Below are positions 1 to 5,523 of a stretch of DNA of 36,488 nucleotides, piece by piece. A program made the position numbers and the translations under genes. The DNA is taken from NCBI GenBank assembly GCA_001817915.1, contig MHJJ01000007.1:20020-56507 (forward strand), read 5' to 3'. The first letter of the stretch is position 1, and each line of letters begins with the position of its first letter. The stretch comes from Candidatus Harrisonbacteria bacterium RIFCSPLOWO2_01_FULL_44_18. Its GTDB lineage: Bacteria > Patescibacteriota > Minisyncoccia > UBA6257 > WO2-44-18. The notes under the pieces were generated by a model that was not told the origin of the DNA, did no database searches, and saw only the letters and a program-made list of their open reading frames with translations.

Positions 1-18
1 AATATCCAAAGTTATAAT

Positions 19-55
19 AAAATAAAAACCCCCGTGCGGACAAGCCGCGCGAGGG
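19..55 (-). terminator. intrinsic terminator of the left-edge RNA
   Basis: On the minus strand a GC-rich hairpin (6 bp, one 1x1 mismatch, 4 bp, loop CTTGT; 29-55) is followed directly by TTTTTATTTT. Confidence 0.75.
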
Positions 56-224
56 TAAGGGTTCAAGGAGCCAAGCGTGAAGCTACTTGCGACGACGAAG
101 CGGCGGCCTTAAGCTCGTCGTAAAGCTTGAAAAGTACAATGCTACTGAATGCCCGCGGCCGGCTTGCCCGCCGTAACCCCGTAAAGCGAGGCGAAAGCGG
201 GCTTACCAGACGATCTGGTAATTG
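20..224 (-). ncRNA. putative independently transcribed structured RNA (~205 nt)
   Basis: On the minus strand an extended -10 promoter (231-259) is followed about 205 nt later by a strong intrinsic terminator (19-55), and the interval contains no ATG on that strand. It is far more GC-rich than its flanks and folds well. At the 5' end TACCAGA/TCTGGTA forms a 7-bp hairpin. GCCCGC pairs with GCGGGC. AAGCT/AGCTT encloses ACGACGA/TCGTCGT. The terminator stem is CCCTCG plus GCGG closed on CCGC plus CGGGGG. I do not recognise the family: conserved cores of RNase P, tmRNA, SRP RNA and rRNA are not visible. It could be a 6S-like RNA or a lineage-specific sRNA. If the terminator is an attenuator, it could instead be a leader for a gene off the left edge. 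Confidence 0.5.
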
Positions 225-230
225 TCCCTA

Positions 231-259
231 ATGCTAGCACGCCCCAAGAAAAAAGTCAA
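231..259 (-). promoter_or_regulatory. extended -10 promoter of the left-edge RNA
   Basis: Read on the minus strand: TTGACT, 17-bp spacer, TAGCAT, with TGC directly before the -10 (extended -10). Predicted transcription start is near 224, just before the first hairpin of the RNA. The architecture matches the promoters at 2210, 12777 and 14825. Confidence 0.6.
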
Positions 260-297
260 ATTTTTTGCCAGTTTTATTTCAATTCAGCCACAACGCA

Positions 298-351
298 TTT
301 ACACAATAACATCCTTACATTCTCAAGTTTGTAAGGATGTTATTGTGTAAA
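298..351. repeat. palindromic repeat, copy 1 (loop TTCTCAAGTT)
   Basis: Two perfect 22-bp arms (298-319 and 330-351) flank the 10-nt loop TTCTCAAGTT. The arm core is AACATCCTTACA / TGTAAGGATGTT. The same arm core and identical loop recur at 693-730 and 8348-8389. This copy lies downstream of the winged-helix gene, between it and the promoter of the left-edge RNA. Confidence 0.9.
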
Positions 352-358
352 AAATATC

Positions 359-400
359 GTTATACGTTATACGTTATACGTTATACGTTATACGTTATTC
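359..400. repeat. heptamer tandem repeat (GTTATAC)5
   Basis: Five perfect GTTATAC units (359-393) and a partial sixth that runs into the stop codon (395-397, read on the minus strand) of the winged-helix gene. It belongs to the period-7 repeats found at many junctions in this window. Confidence 0.9.
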
Positions 401-679
401 AAATTGGAAAAATTTTAGAAAACGTACAAATGTTTTACCATAGGGAGAAAGTGAGTGTTCCACGAATTTACTACGGTATTTTTTATTGATGAGCCCCGCC
501 TGAAATAGCCGCCTGGTATGTTCGCCAATTGTTTTCTCGTTAGCTTCAAGTTCTTTTACTATATCTTCCAGCGTTATCTTTTCTCGATCAGCGATAAGAA
601 GAAGTATCTCAATACGATAATGATTAGCAATGCCCTTGAGGTGCCGTTCCATTTGTTTGGCGGTTTTTACTTTAGCCAT
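395..679 (-). CDS. ArsR-like winged-helix transcriptional regulator
   Basis: A 94-aa protein made of one winged helix-turn-helix domain. Residues 10-70 read as ArsR-type: 'HYRIEILLLIADREKITLEDI' region, then 'KTIGEHTRRLFQAGLI' as recognition helix, then the wing. No metal-binding Cys/His cluster is evident, so metal sensing is not supported. I chose the ATG at 679 (MAKVKTAK), not the upstream ATG at 694, because the latter lies inside a perfect -10 box (TATAAT, 686-691). The mRNA would then start at or next to the A of ATG, making it leaderless. The promoter -35 (TTGAGA) lies in the loop and arm of palindrome copy 2, so autoregulation by binding the palindrome is plausible but inferred. The stop codon abuts the GTTATAC heptamer array. 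Confidence 0.8.
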   Translation of the reverse strand: MAKVKTAKQMERHLKGIANHYRIEILLLIADREKITLEDIVKELEANEKTIGEHTRRLFQAGLINKKYRSKFVEHSLSPYGKTFVRFLKFFQFE

Positions 680-685
680 GTTTTT

Positions 686-713
686 ATTATACACAACATC
701 CTTACATTCTCAA
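686..713 (-). promoter_or_regulatory. promoter of the winged-helix gene, embedded in a palindrome
   Basis: Minus strand: TTGAGA (708-713), 16-bp spacer, TATAAT (686-691). The -35 and most of the spacer are the loop and one arm of palindrome copy 2. Only 6 nt separate the -10 from the ATG at 679, predicting a leaderless transcript. Confidence 0.6.
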
Positions 714-730
714 GTTTGTAAGGATGTTGT
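693..730. repeat. palindromic repeat, copy 2 (loop TTCTCAAGTT)
   Basis: Perfect 14-bp arms (693-706 and 717-730) around the identical 10-nt loop seen in copies 1 and 3. It lies between the ruvA stop codon (733) and the winged-helix start (679), all on the minus strand. It could act both as a 3' hairpin for ruvA and as an operator for the regulator. Confidence 0.9.
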
Positions 731-732
731 TG

Positions 733-1320
733 TCAACTCTTCGCTTTTTTCAATGCCTCCTTTAATCTTTCTTTAAAGCCGGTGATCTTCGGGTCAATTT
801 TAGCAACGGTCGCTTTAGCTTGTTGTTTTGTATAGCCCAAACTTACCAACGTATCTTCCAGCTCCAAATCTGATTCCATTAGACCGAGAGTTTGCGCGGT
901 AAATTCCAAACTGCCGGTTTCCAGTTTTCCTTTCAAATCCACCACCAACCGCTCGGCGGTTTTTTTGCCGATGCCGGAAGCCTTGGTCAAAAGTTCTGTT
1001 TTGCCGGCGTTTATCGCGGCAATCAACTGCTCAATTGGCGCCACTCCCAGAATCGCCAAAGCTGTTTTTGGCCCAATGCCGCTGACAGTGTTTAATTTAT
1101 CGAACAAATAAAGTTCTTGTTCGGTTAAAAATCCAAATAATTCAAATGGCTCGTTTTCGCGATTATAAAGCGAACAAAATAATTTGATATTGGAACCAAG
1201 CTGTGGTAAACTCTGCGCGGCTCGTAAAGACAAAAAAACTTTAAAACCGATTCCGCCGGCTTCAAGAATAATATAGTTTTCTTTTCGGCCAACCAATTTG
1301 CCGTATAAAGAATAAATCAT
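733..1320 (-). CDS. ruvA: Holliday junction DNA helicase subunit RuvA
   Basis: RuvA (195 aa) binds four-way Holliday junctions as a tetramer and loads RuvB for branch migration. The N-terminal OB fold (about 1-62) starts MIYSLYGKLVGR. Two helix-hairpin-helix motifs follow (SGIGPKTALAILG near 80, SGIGKKTAERLVVDLKGK near 115). The C-terminal RuvB-contacting domain is at about 150-195 (LVSLGYTKQQAKATVAKI). Length is normal. It is separated from ruvB (11770) and ruvC (16548), although all three lie in the window. No Shine-Dalgarno is visible upstream. The TGA stop is followed within 3 nt by palindrome copy 2. Confidence 0.97.
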   Translation of the reverse strand: MIYSLYGKLVGRKENYIILEAGGIGFKVFLSLRAAQSLPQLGSNIKLFCSLYNRENEPFELFGFLTEQELYLFDKLNTVSGIGPKTALAILGVAPIEQLIAAINAGKTELLTKASGIGKKTAERLVVDLKGKLETGSLEFTAQTLGLMESDLELEDTLVSLGYTKQQAKATVAKIDPKITGFKERLKEALKKAKS

Positions 1321-1383
1321 AGTTTAATTATACAAGTTAAATGTTTAGATTGGAAAACCGATTGCTGAAGACACCCTAACAAT

Positions 1384-1434
1384 TAAAAACCCCGTCAGTT
1401 GAATGAGCTCTGAGCTCTATCCAACCAACGGGGT
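1384..1434 (-). terminator. intrinsic terminator of the first GC-rich cassette
   Basis: On the minus strand ACCCCGT / ACGGGGT closes a stem-loop with an inner GAGCTC self-pair, followed by TTTTTAATT. It lies just downstream of the 65-aa gene at 1465. Confidence 0.7.
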
Positions 1435-1464
1435 CATGAACGGTGCAGCCGACTAGCCGGCTAA

Positions 1465-1662
1465 CTAGCCTCCAGATCCCTTCCAGACGACCTCGTCCGC
1501 AAACCGTCGCGGGTCGCCGCCTTGAAACACAAGACGATGGCCACACTCAATCTGGAGCCGGCGAATGCGCGCCGTCTCTGATTCTCGGTGGACGCGCTCT
1601 TTCGACGACCTCAAAACGTCCTCATCTCCTCCGTCCAAGTAGTTCCTGATCTCCTCGTTCAC
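1465..1662 (-). CDS. small hypothetical protein, third gene of GC-rich cassette
   Basis: Encodes 65 aa beginning (V)NEEIRNYLDGGDEDV and rich in Arg and Glu. The GTG start at 1662 is chosen because AAAGGAGG sits 5 nt upstream, and the codon overlaps the TGA of the preceding gene as GTGA, a classical translational-coupling overlap. A longer reading frame to 1776 runs antiparallel inside the upstream gene and lacks its own ribosome-binding site. I recognise no family; no Cys or membrane segment stands out. It ends about 30 bp before a terminator. Confidence 0.6.
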   Translation of the reverse strand: MNEEIRNYLDGGDEDVLRSSKERVHRESETARIRRLQIECGHRLVFQGGDPRRFADEVVWKGSGG

Positions 1663-1937
1663 GCCTGCCTCCTTTCGATCGCCTGTCGCGCAAGCTGACC
1701 GGCCTTCTCGCCGCCGAAGACTTGCGCGAGTCCGTTGAGCACATCCACGTTGCTGGTACGCTCGGCCCACACACACGCCTCCTTCGGTCCATTGGAACGA
1801 AGCATCCGGCGCAAAACGCGCTCCGCGCGGCCTTTCGCCGCGCTATATTCCTGGTAGCGGGCCGACTTCCTGCTGTTGCGGCCCGCCGCGCTTCCCTTCG
1901 CGTTCTCGTTCTTCTTCTGCTGCTGCTTCTGCGGCAT
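1659..1937 (-). CDS. small basic hypothetical protein, second gene of GC-rich cassette
   Basis: A 92-aa strongly basic protein: a Gln/Lys/Asn-rich low-complexity N-terminus (MPQKQQQKKNENAKG), then a helical Arg/Ala-rich part containing RVLRRMLRSNGPKEACVWAER. GGAGG lies 7 nt before the ATG. Basic, Ala-rich composition suggests nucleic-acid binding, but that is inference; I do not recognise the family. Base composition is much richer in G+C than ruvA and rpsT on either side. Confidence 0.65.
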   Translation of the reverse strand: MPQKQQQKKNENAKGSAAGRNSRKSARYQEYSAAKGRAERVLRRMLRSNGPKEACVWAERTSNVDVLNGLAQVFGGEKAGQLARQAIERRQA

Positions 1938-1989
1938 TAGCTACCTCCGAAAAAAGAAAGCCCGCCTGAACCATCCCCACGAGGGGAAC

Positions 1990-2175
1990 TTACGCGTCGT
2001 GTTCGCTTTCCTCCTTTTCTCCTTCCTCCCGATACAAATCCGGCAATAAATCCAACACGCCCACGAAACCCTCGCTGACCACGATTCCCTGCCAGCAAAC
2101 CAGACACAATTCATAACCGTCGATCTCGGTCCTACAGGTATCGCAAACTCGCTTTTTGTTGCCCATCCTAGCCAC
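1990..2175 (-). CDS. small zinc-ribbon-like protein, first gene of GC-rich cassette
   Basis: A 61-aa protein with two CxxC knuckles (CDTC and CLVC, about 11 residues apart) consistent with one small zinc ribbon, followed by an acidic tail (EEGEKEESEHDA). The GTG at 2175 is preferred over the ATG at 2166 because AAAGGAGG is about 8 nt upstream of the GTG and 17 nt from the ATG. It is first behind the promoter at 2210-2237. Function unknown; a small nucleic-acid- or protein-binding adaptor is possible. Confidence 0.65.
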   Translation of the reverse strand: MARMGNKKRVCDTCRTEIDGYELCLVCWQGIVVSEGFVGVLDLLPDLYREEGEKEESEHDA

Positions 2176-2209
2176 CCTAGCTACCTCCTTTCTTAATATG
2201 CTGAAATTT

Positions 2210-2237
2210 ATTGTAGCATGCCAATATAATTTGTCAA
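2210..2237 (-). promoter_or_regulatory. strong extended -10 promoter of the first GC-rich cassette
   Basis: Minus strand: TTGACA (2232-2237), 16-bp spacer, TACAAT (2210-2215) preceded by TGC. It drives the three small genes at 2175, 1937 and 1662. Confidence 0.75.
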
Positions 2238-2254
2238 GACTTGACCTCTGGTTC

Positions 2255-2296
2255 TAGCGGCTATACCCTAAACCTTATACCTTAAATCTTAAATTC
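2255..2296. repeat. period-7 YTA repeat upstream of rpsT
   Basis: CTA at 2255, 2262 and 2269 and TTA at 2276, 2283 and 2290: six units exactly 7 bp apart, ending 5 bp before the rpsT ATG. The array occupies the position where a Shine-Dalgarno would be expected. Confidence 0.8.
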
Positions 2297-2536
2297 ATGC
2301 CCATAACCCAATCCGCTAAAAAAGCGCTCCGCCAAAGTTTGCGCCGGCGCGCCAGAAATATAACCCAAAAAAAAGCTCTCAAGGAGGTTGTCAAAGCATA
2401 CAAAAAATCTCCGTCAGCCGAAAATCTTTCTTTAGTCTATAAAAAACTAGACAAAGCGGCCAAAACAAATCTCATCAAAAAAAATAAGGCATCGCGGCTA
2501 AAATCACGATTAAGTAAACTAGTGACTAGTCGCTAA
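2297..2536 (+). CDS. rpsT: 30S ribosomal protein bS20
   Basis: bS20 binds 16S rRNA in the small subunit. The 79-aa Lys/Arg-rich, all-helical sequence starts MPITQSAKKALRQSLRRRAR and ends SRLKSRLSKLV, matching the family along its length. No Shine-Dalgarno precedes the ATG; the upstream 40 bp is a period-7 repeat. A -35-like TTGACC lies at 2242, back to back with the divergent cassette promoter. The last codons and the stop lie inside another period-7 array and overlap the convergent holA stop by 4 bp. The rpsT-holA pairing is familiar from other bacteria. Confidence 0.95.
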   Translation: MPITQSAKKALRQSLRRRARNITQKKALKEVVKAYKKSPSAENLSLVYKKLDKAAKTNLIKKNKASRLKSRLSKLVTSR

Positions 2537-2549
2537 CCGCTAATTACTA
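2519..2549. repeat. period-7 CTA repeat holding the rpsT and holA stop codons
   Basis: CTA at 2519, 2526, 2533, 2540 and 2547, exactly 7 bp apart. The rpsT TAA (2534-2536, plus strand) and the holA TAG (2533-2535, minus strand) both come from the same unit. Confidence 0.85.
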
Positions 2550-3285
2550 AATCTAATAACGCTTCCTCATATCCCAACTTTCCTGATTTAACAGCAACAT
2601 CATAGTCGGCCATTCGCGCGGCGTCCTCCGCGGTTTTAACAAAAGAAGATAAGATATTAAAAATCTTCGCCGGTTCTTCCGTCTCCAGTAACCAGGTAAG
2701 CGCCGACAGATCGCCTCGTTTGGCTCGATTTAATAAAACAAAAAAAATCGGCGGAGTTAAGGCATCTTCGGCGTGTCCGCCAAGTTCCAATTTATCCAAT
2801 TCATTCATAATCCCCCAAAGATCCGATCCGTTGGCTCGGATTAAAGAATTGATTGCTTCAGAAGGCAATTTTATTTCACGCTTTTGAGCTTCTTTTCTGA
2901 TAAGCGCCCCTATTTGCGGCGGTTTTAATTCTTCAAAATTTTGTGAAATAACCGGTTTTTTTAATAAAAATTTAAATTCTTTGGAAAGCTCTTTGTCGGC
3001 CAAAAGCAATAAAACGGTCTTTCCCGACTCCAGTTGAGATTTTAAAAATTCGGCGAAGTCATTGCTGAAATTTCCGCCAATGCCGATGCTTACGATCGCC
3101 AATTTAAAACTGTCAAACAAAGATTGATTTTTGATGAAATCTCGAAGTTGAAGCAAGTCTGGCTCTGCTTCCAAATCAAATCTCTCCATCGTAACCGCCG
3201 AATGTTTTTGTTTATATTTCGTTACGATCTCTTTTAATTTTTTCTGACGCCGATACGAATCGGGGCCGTAAAGGTAGATAATCAT
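2533..3285 (-). CDS. holA: DNA polymerase III subunit delta (clamp loader)
   Basis: HolA is the AAA+-fold subunit that opens the beta clamp. The 250-aa sequence begins MIIYLYGPDSYRRQKKLKEI, the typical 'lYG.dsyr..' opening. It continues with domain I (about 1-130), a helical domain II (ALIRKEAQKREIKLP) and a truncated C-terminal collar domain (about 190-250). At 250 aa it is clearly shorter than the roughly 340-aa E. coli protein; the collar looks reduced. It lacks a P-loop, as expected for delta. Convergent 4-bp overlap with rpsT. No Shine-Dalgarno seen. Confidence 0.9.
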   Translation of the reverse strand: MIIYLYGPDSYRRQKKLKEIVTKYKQKHSAVTMERFDLEAEPDLLQLRDFIKNQSLFDSFKLAIVSIGIGGNFSNDFAEFLKSQLESGKTVLLLLADKELSKEFKFLLKKPVISQNFEELKPPQIGALIRKEAQKREIKLPSEAINSLIRANGSDLWGIMNELDKLELGGHAEDALTPPIFFVLLNRAKRGDLSALTWLLETEEPAKIFNILSSFVKTAEDAARMADYDVAVKSGKLGYEEALLDLVISG

Positions 3286-3328
3286 ATATTTCAGTATAAC
3301 AATTTGGATAAGCTGTCGTCATTGCTGT

Positions 3329-3421
3329 CGTCATTGCGAACGATAAACCATCGTCATTGCGAGCGATAAACCATCGTCATTGCGAACGATAAACCATCGT
3401 CATTGCGAGCGATAAACCATC
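3329..3421. repeat. tandem 23-bp repeat (four units) next to a GIY-YIG element
   Basis: Unit CGTCATTGCGAACGATAAACCAT starts at 3329, 3352, 3375 and 3398; a fifth start at 3421 runs into the left inverted repeat of the GIY-YIG unit. Units alternate GAAC and GAGC at one position, as if pairs were duplicated. The CGTCATTGCGAGCG core is shared with the inverted repeat, so the array probably grew from its outer end. Confidence 0.9.
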
Positions 3422-3450
3422 GTCATTGCGAGCGAAGCGAAGCAATCTTA
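3422..3450 (+). repeat. left inverted repeat of GIY-YIG element 1
   Basis: Starts GTCATTGCGAGCGA and ends GCAATCTTA. The reverse complement of 3754-3790 has the same two ends, with a different middle (an expanded GC-rich hairpin). The pair flanks the GIY-YIG gene at 3466-3756. Confidence 0.8.
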
Positions 3451-3465
3451 CAATAATGTAATAAT

Positions 3466-3756
3466 ATGAATAAACAATTTTACGTCTATATACTGACTAA
3501 TCCAAACAATACTGTTTTATACACGGGTGTTGCCAACAATCTGCGAAAAAGAATTTATCAGCACAAAGAAAAAATTGTCCCTGGATTTACATCAAAATAC
3601 AATCTTACAAAACTAATTTATTATGAAATTTTTGATAATGCTTATAGCGCGATTTCCCGAGAAAAACAAATTAAAGCTGGATCCCGGAAAAAGAAGGTGG
3701 CTTTAATTAATAAAATGAACAGCGGATGGCGCGATTTGTATAAACAGTTAGTGTAA
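3466..3756 (+). CDS. GIY-YIG domain nuclease-like protein, element 1
   Basis: A 96-aa single-domain GIY-YIG protein of the UPF0213/COG3680-type small group. The N-terminal strand FYVYILTNPNNTVLYTGVAN carries the Y-YI(L)...YTG version of the GIY-YIG signature; NLRKRIYQHKEK supplies the conserved Arg and His region; YYEIFDNAYSAISREKQIK holds the metal-binding Glu region. There is no partner DNA-binding domain. Its TAA stop (3754-3756) is the first three bases of the right inverted repeat, so gene and repeats form one compact unit. Cutting DNA is the expected activity of the family; mobility of this unit is inferred. Confidence 0.88.
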   Translation: MNKQFYVYILTNPNNTVLYTGVANNLRKRIYQHKEKIVPGFTSKYNLTKLIYYEIFDNAYSAISREKQIKAGSRKKKVALINKMNSGWRDLYKQLV

Positions 3757-3790
3757 GATTGCCGCGCTCCCTTCGGTCGCTCGCAATGAC
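3754..3790 (-). repeat. right inverted repeat of GIY-YIG element 1
   Basis: Begins with the stop codon of the gene (TAAGATTGC) and ends TCGCTCGCAATGAC. It is an inverted match to 3422-3450 at both ends, with its own internal hairpin (GCGCTCCCTTCGGTCGC). Confidence 0.8.
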
Positions 3791-3811
3791 TGTCGCCACT
3801 CATTGTACCTA

Positions 3812-3845
3812 AATAAAAATTCCCCTCAACAGTCAGTTGAAGGGA
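3812..3845 (-). terminator. intrinsic terminator after the Rmf-like gene
   Basis: On the minus strand TCCCTTCAAC / GTTGAGGGGA pair around TGACT (one wobble), followed by ATTTTTATTT. Confidence 0.75.
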
Positions 3846-3891
3846 AAAAGAGAAAGCGAAAATCCCAAAGATCCGCCAGTTAGATTTTCTG

Positions 3892-4209
3892 CTAAGCCCG
3901 ATAACATTCCACAATACTTTCTAAATCATGGGGCAGGAAACGGTTTTTTTTGAAACTGATACGGGCCTCCGCGCCGCCGATTACATCCCCTCGTTCATGA
4001 TATACGACCTCCAATGCCCAAGGCAATATCTTATCTCGCCAGCATTCCCAACCATCATCCCACATCTCTCTCATACCCTTTTCATAAAGTTTATGATAAG
4101 GATTCAATTTTTTTAATTTACCAGCGCGAGCAGCGGCAAAACCTTTAATGCAAGCTATACCCATAATCTTATTAAAAAGCCTTTTTTCTGCTTCATACGC
4201 CTGACACAT
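3892..4209 (-). CDS. Rmf/CrpP-like small protein (ribosome modulation factor-like motif)
   Basis: A 105-aa protein. The ATG at 4209 (MCQAYEAEK) is chosen because AAAGGAGG lies 7 nt upstream; the frame upstream to 4278 lacks a ribosome-binding site. Residues about 20-55 read KGFAAARAGKLKKLNPYHKL followed by W-x3-GW, which fits the G-x2-A-x3-G...(N/C)PY...W-x2/3-GW pattern of the ribosome modulation factor / CrpP fold. That family includes an E. coli protein that dimerises ribosomes in stationary phase. The C-terminal half is unassigned. The Rmf link is a motif-level inference. Terminator downstream at 3812-3845. Confidence 0.6.
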   Translation of the reverse strand: MCQAYEAEKRLFNKIMGIACIKGFAAARAGKLKKLNPYHKLYEKGMREMWDDGWECWRDKILPWALEVVYHERGDVIGGAEARISFKKNRFLPHDLESIVECYRA

Positions 4210-4299
4210 AAGGCGCCCTCCTTTCTTCTTCTTGAAAGAACTGATTAAAATACTAAAGCGATAAATAAAATCTGTCAATAATACTGGTGGACTTAATAA

Positions 4300-5181
4300 C
4301 TACAATCTCTGGCATTTGGGGCAATAATGCGCCGATCTCCCGCCTATTTTTACGCGCTTGATTGTGCCGCCGCATTTACGAGGACATTTTTCGCCTTCGC
4401 GCTGGTAAACTTTTCGCGCCTCCGTATAATAACCCTTTTCTCCAGAAGTATCGCGATAGTCGCTGATGGAAGTGCCGCGCAGTTTAAGTGCCTTCTCAAG
4501 AATTTTGCGCGTTGCCAGCCACAAAGCCTTCAGTTCTTTTTGAGTCAATTTATTAGCTGGCTTAAATGGATGAATTTTCGCTTCCCACAAAATTTCATCG
4601 GAATAGATATTGCCAATGCCGGCAATCACTTCCTGATCCATCAAAACCTGTTTAATCTTTCGTTCTTCCGAACTTATCAAATCGGCAAATCGGTTGAAAT
4701 TTAATTTTGAATCTAAAGCATCTGGTCCTAAGTTTTTTAATTCGGGTAAATTTTCTATATCTTGCGTTTTGCCTGCCCGCTCGGTGCCAAATTTCCGCAA
4801 ATCAGAAAACGCCAGCATTCTTCCATCATCAAGATATAGAATCAAATGAATATAATCGTTAACTCTCTCTTCCAGCGGCCCTTTCAATAAACTTTGAACT
4901 TTCTTAACAGGTTCTATTTTCCACTTTCCCACCAAAAGATGCCCGGTTAATTTTTGGTGAATCAAAAGCAATCGGTCGCCGCTTAGATAAATTTTTATGT
5001 ACTTTGCCCGACGCTCAACTTTCAAAATCCTGCCGCCCCTTAAAATTCTCTCAAAAGTCTTTGGAGAAGAAGGCGGTTTAATCATCTTTGGCCAGTCAAA
5101 CCACGCGCCGACAATCTTCCGGCCAGCCACTTTTTTATTTAAATCGTCAACAATAGTTTGAACTTCGGGCAATTCGGGCAT
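4300..5181 (-). CDS. mutM: formamidopyrimidine-DNA glycosylase (Fpg/MutM)
   Basis: Removes 8-oxoguanine and formamidopyrimidines from DNA and nicks the site (base excision repair). The 293-aa protein has the N-terminal catalytic PELPEV (Pro2, Glu3), a core LLIHQKLTGHLL, the helix-two-turn-helix motif AGIGNIYSDEILWEAKIHP near 190-210, and a C-terminal zinc finger ending GGRSAHYCPKCQ with the lesion-binding Arg. The first zinc knuckle is CPRKC (C-x3-C) rather than the usual C-x2-C. An imperfect palindrome (5185-5240), also found upstream of prgI, ends 3 nt before the ATG; no Shine-Dalgarno is visible. Confidence 0.95.
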   Translation of the reverse strand: MPELPEVQTIVDDLNKKVAGRKIVGAWFDWPKMIKPPSSPKTFERILRGGRILKVERRAKYIKIYLSGDRLLLIHQKLTGHLLVGKWKIEPVKKVQSLLKGPLEERVNDYIHLILYLDDGRMLAFSDLRKFGTERAGKTQDIENLPELKNLGPDALDSKLNFNRFADLISSEERKIKQVLMDQEVIAGIGNIYSDEILWEAKIHPFKPANKLTQKELKALWLATRKILEKALKLRGTSISDYRDTSGEKGYYTEARKVYQREGEKCPRKCGGTIKRVKIGGRSAHYCPKCQRL

Positions 5182-5184
5182 GCC

Positions 5185-5240
5185 GATTTTGTCTAAATTT
5201 TCGAGCTCGTTTGTGGCGATGAAAATTTAGCCACAAAATC
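5185..5240. repeat. 5'-leader palindrome, copy A (upstream of mutM)
   Basis: GATTTTGTCTAAATTTTC (5185-5202) pairs imperfectly with GAAAATTTAGCCACAAAATC (5221-5240) around GAGCTC. Copy B at 31294-31352 has the same arms and centre. In both cases the element lies immediately 5' of a minus-strand start codon. Confidence 0.75.
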
Positions 5241-5244
5241 GCGC

Positions 5245-5266
5245 ACCCCCTCACTCGAAAATCATT
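5245..5266 (+). repeat. left inverted repeat of GIY-YIG element 2
   Basis: A 22-bp repeat starting ACCCCCTCACTCG, an exact inverted match to 5524-5545. It overlaps the gene's TAA stop (5265-5267, minus strand) by 2 bp. Confidence 0.9.
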
Positions 5267-5522
5267 ATTCGTTAATACTGTTTTTAATTCGCCGTTTTAA
5301 GCTGATATGAGCTTTGGCGCGTCTTTTAATTTGCCTTTCTCGTTCTTGCGCGTCTTTTTCAGATTTGTAGGCCTCATAATAAATAATCTCAAGCGGTCTG
5401 CGCTCTTTAGTCGAGTCAACACGACCGGCATTGTGTTCTTTAAATCTCTTACGCAAATCATTGGTATAGCCAAAATATAAATCTTTATCCTTTAACGACC
5501 GCAAAGTGTAGAAATAATACAT
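5265..5522 (-). CDS. GIY-YIG domain nuclease-like protein, element 2
   Basis: An 85-aa GIY-YIG protein: YYFYTLRSLKDKDLYFGYTN (Y..Y.L...YFGYT signature), NDLRKRFKEHNAG, then IIYYEAYKSEKDAQERERQI, with a basic C-terminus. I take the ATG at 5522 because the frame upstream to 5585 runs through the inverted repeat and lacks an initiation signal. The gene fits exactly between two identical 22-bp inverted repeats: 2 nt from one, overlapping the other. It differs in sequence and repeat type from element 1, so the two are not recent duplicates. Confidence 0.85.
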   Translation of the reverse strand: MYYFYTLRSLKDKDLYFGYTNDLRKRFKEHNAGRVDSTKERRPLEIIYYEAYKSEKDAQERERQIKRRAKAHISLKRRIKNSINE

Positions 5523-5523
5523 A

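Noticed and set aside
20-224. RNase P RNA, tmRNA or SRP RNA at the left edge
   Set aside because: None of the conserved cores (RNase P P4 sequence, tmRNA tag and tRNA-like ends, SRP domain IV loop) could be found on either strand.
1722-1940. 72-aa plus-strand frame in the first GC-rich cassette
   Set aside because: Antisense to the SD-led 92-aa gene; its poly-Leu end is the complement of the Gln/Lys-rich N-terminus.
3329-3450. CRISPR array
   Set aside because: The repeats are directly adjacent 23-bp units with no unique spacers and no cas genes nearby.
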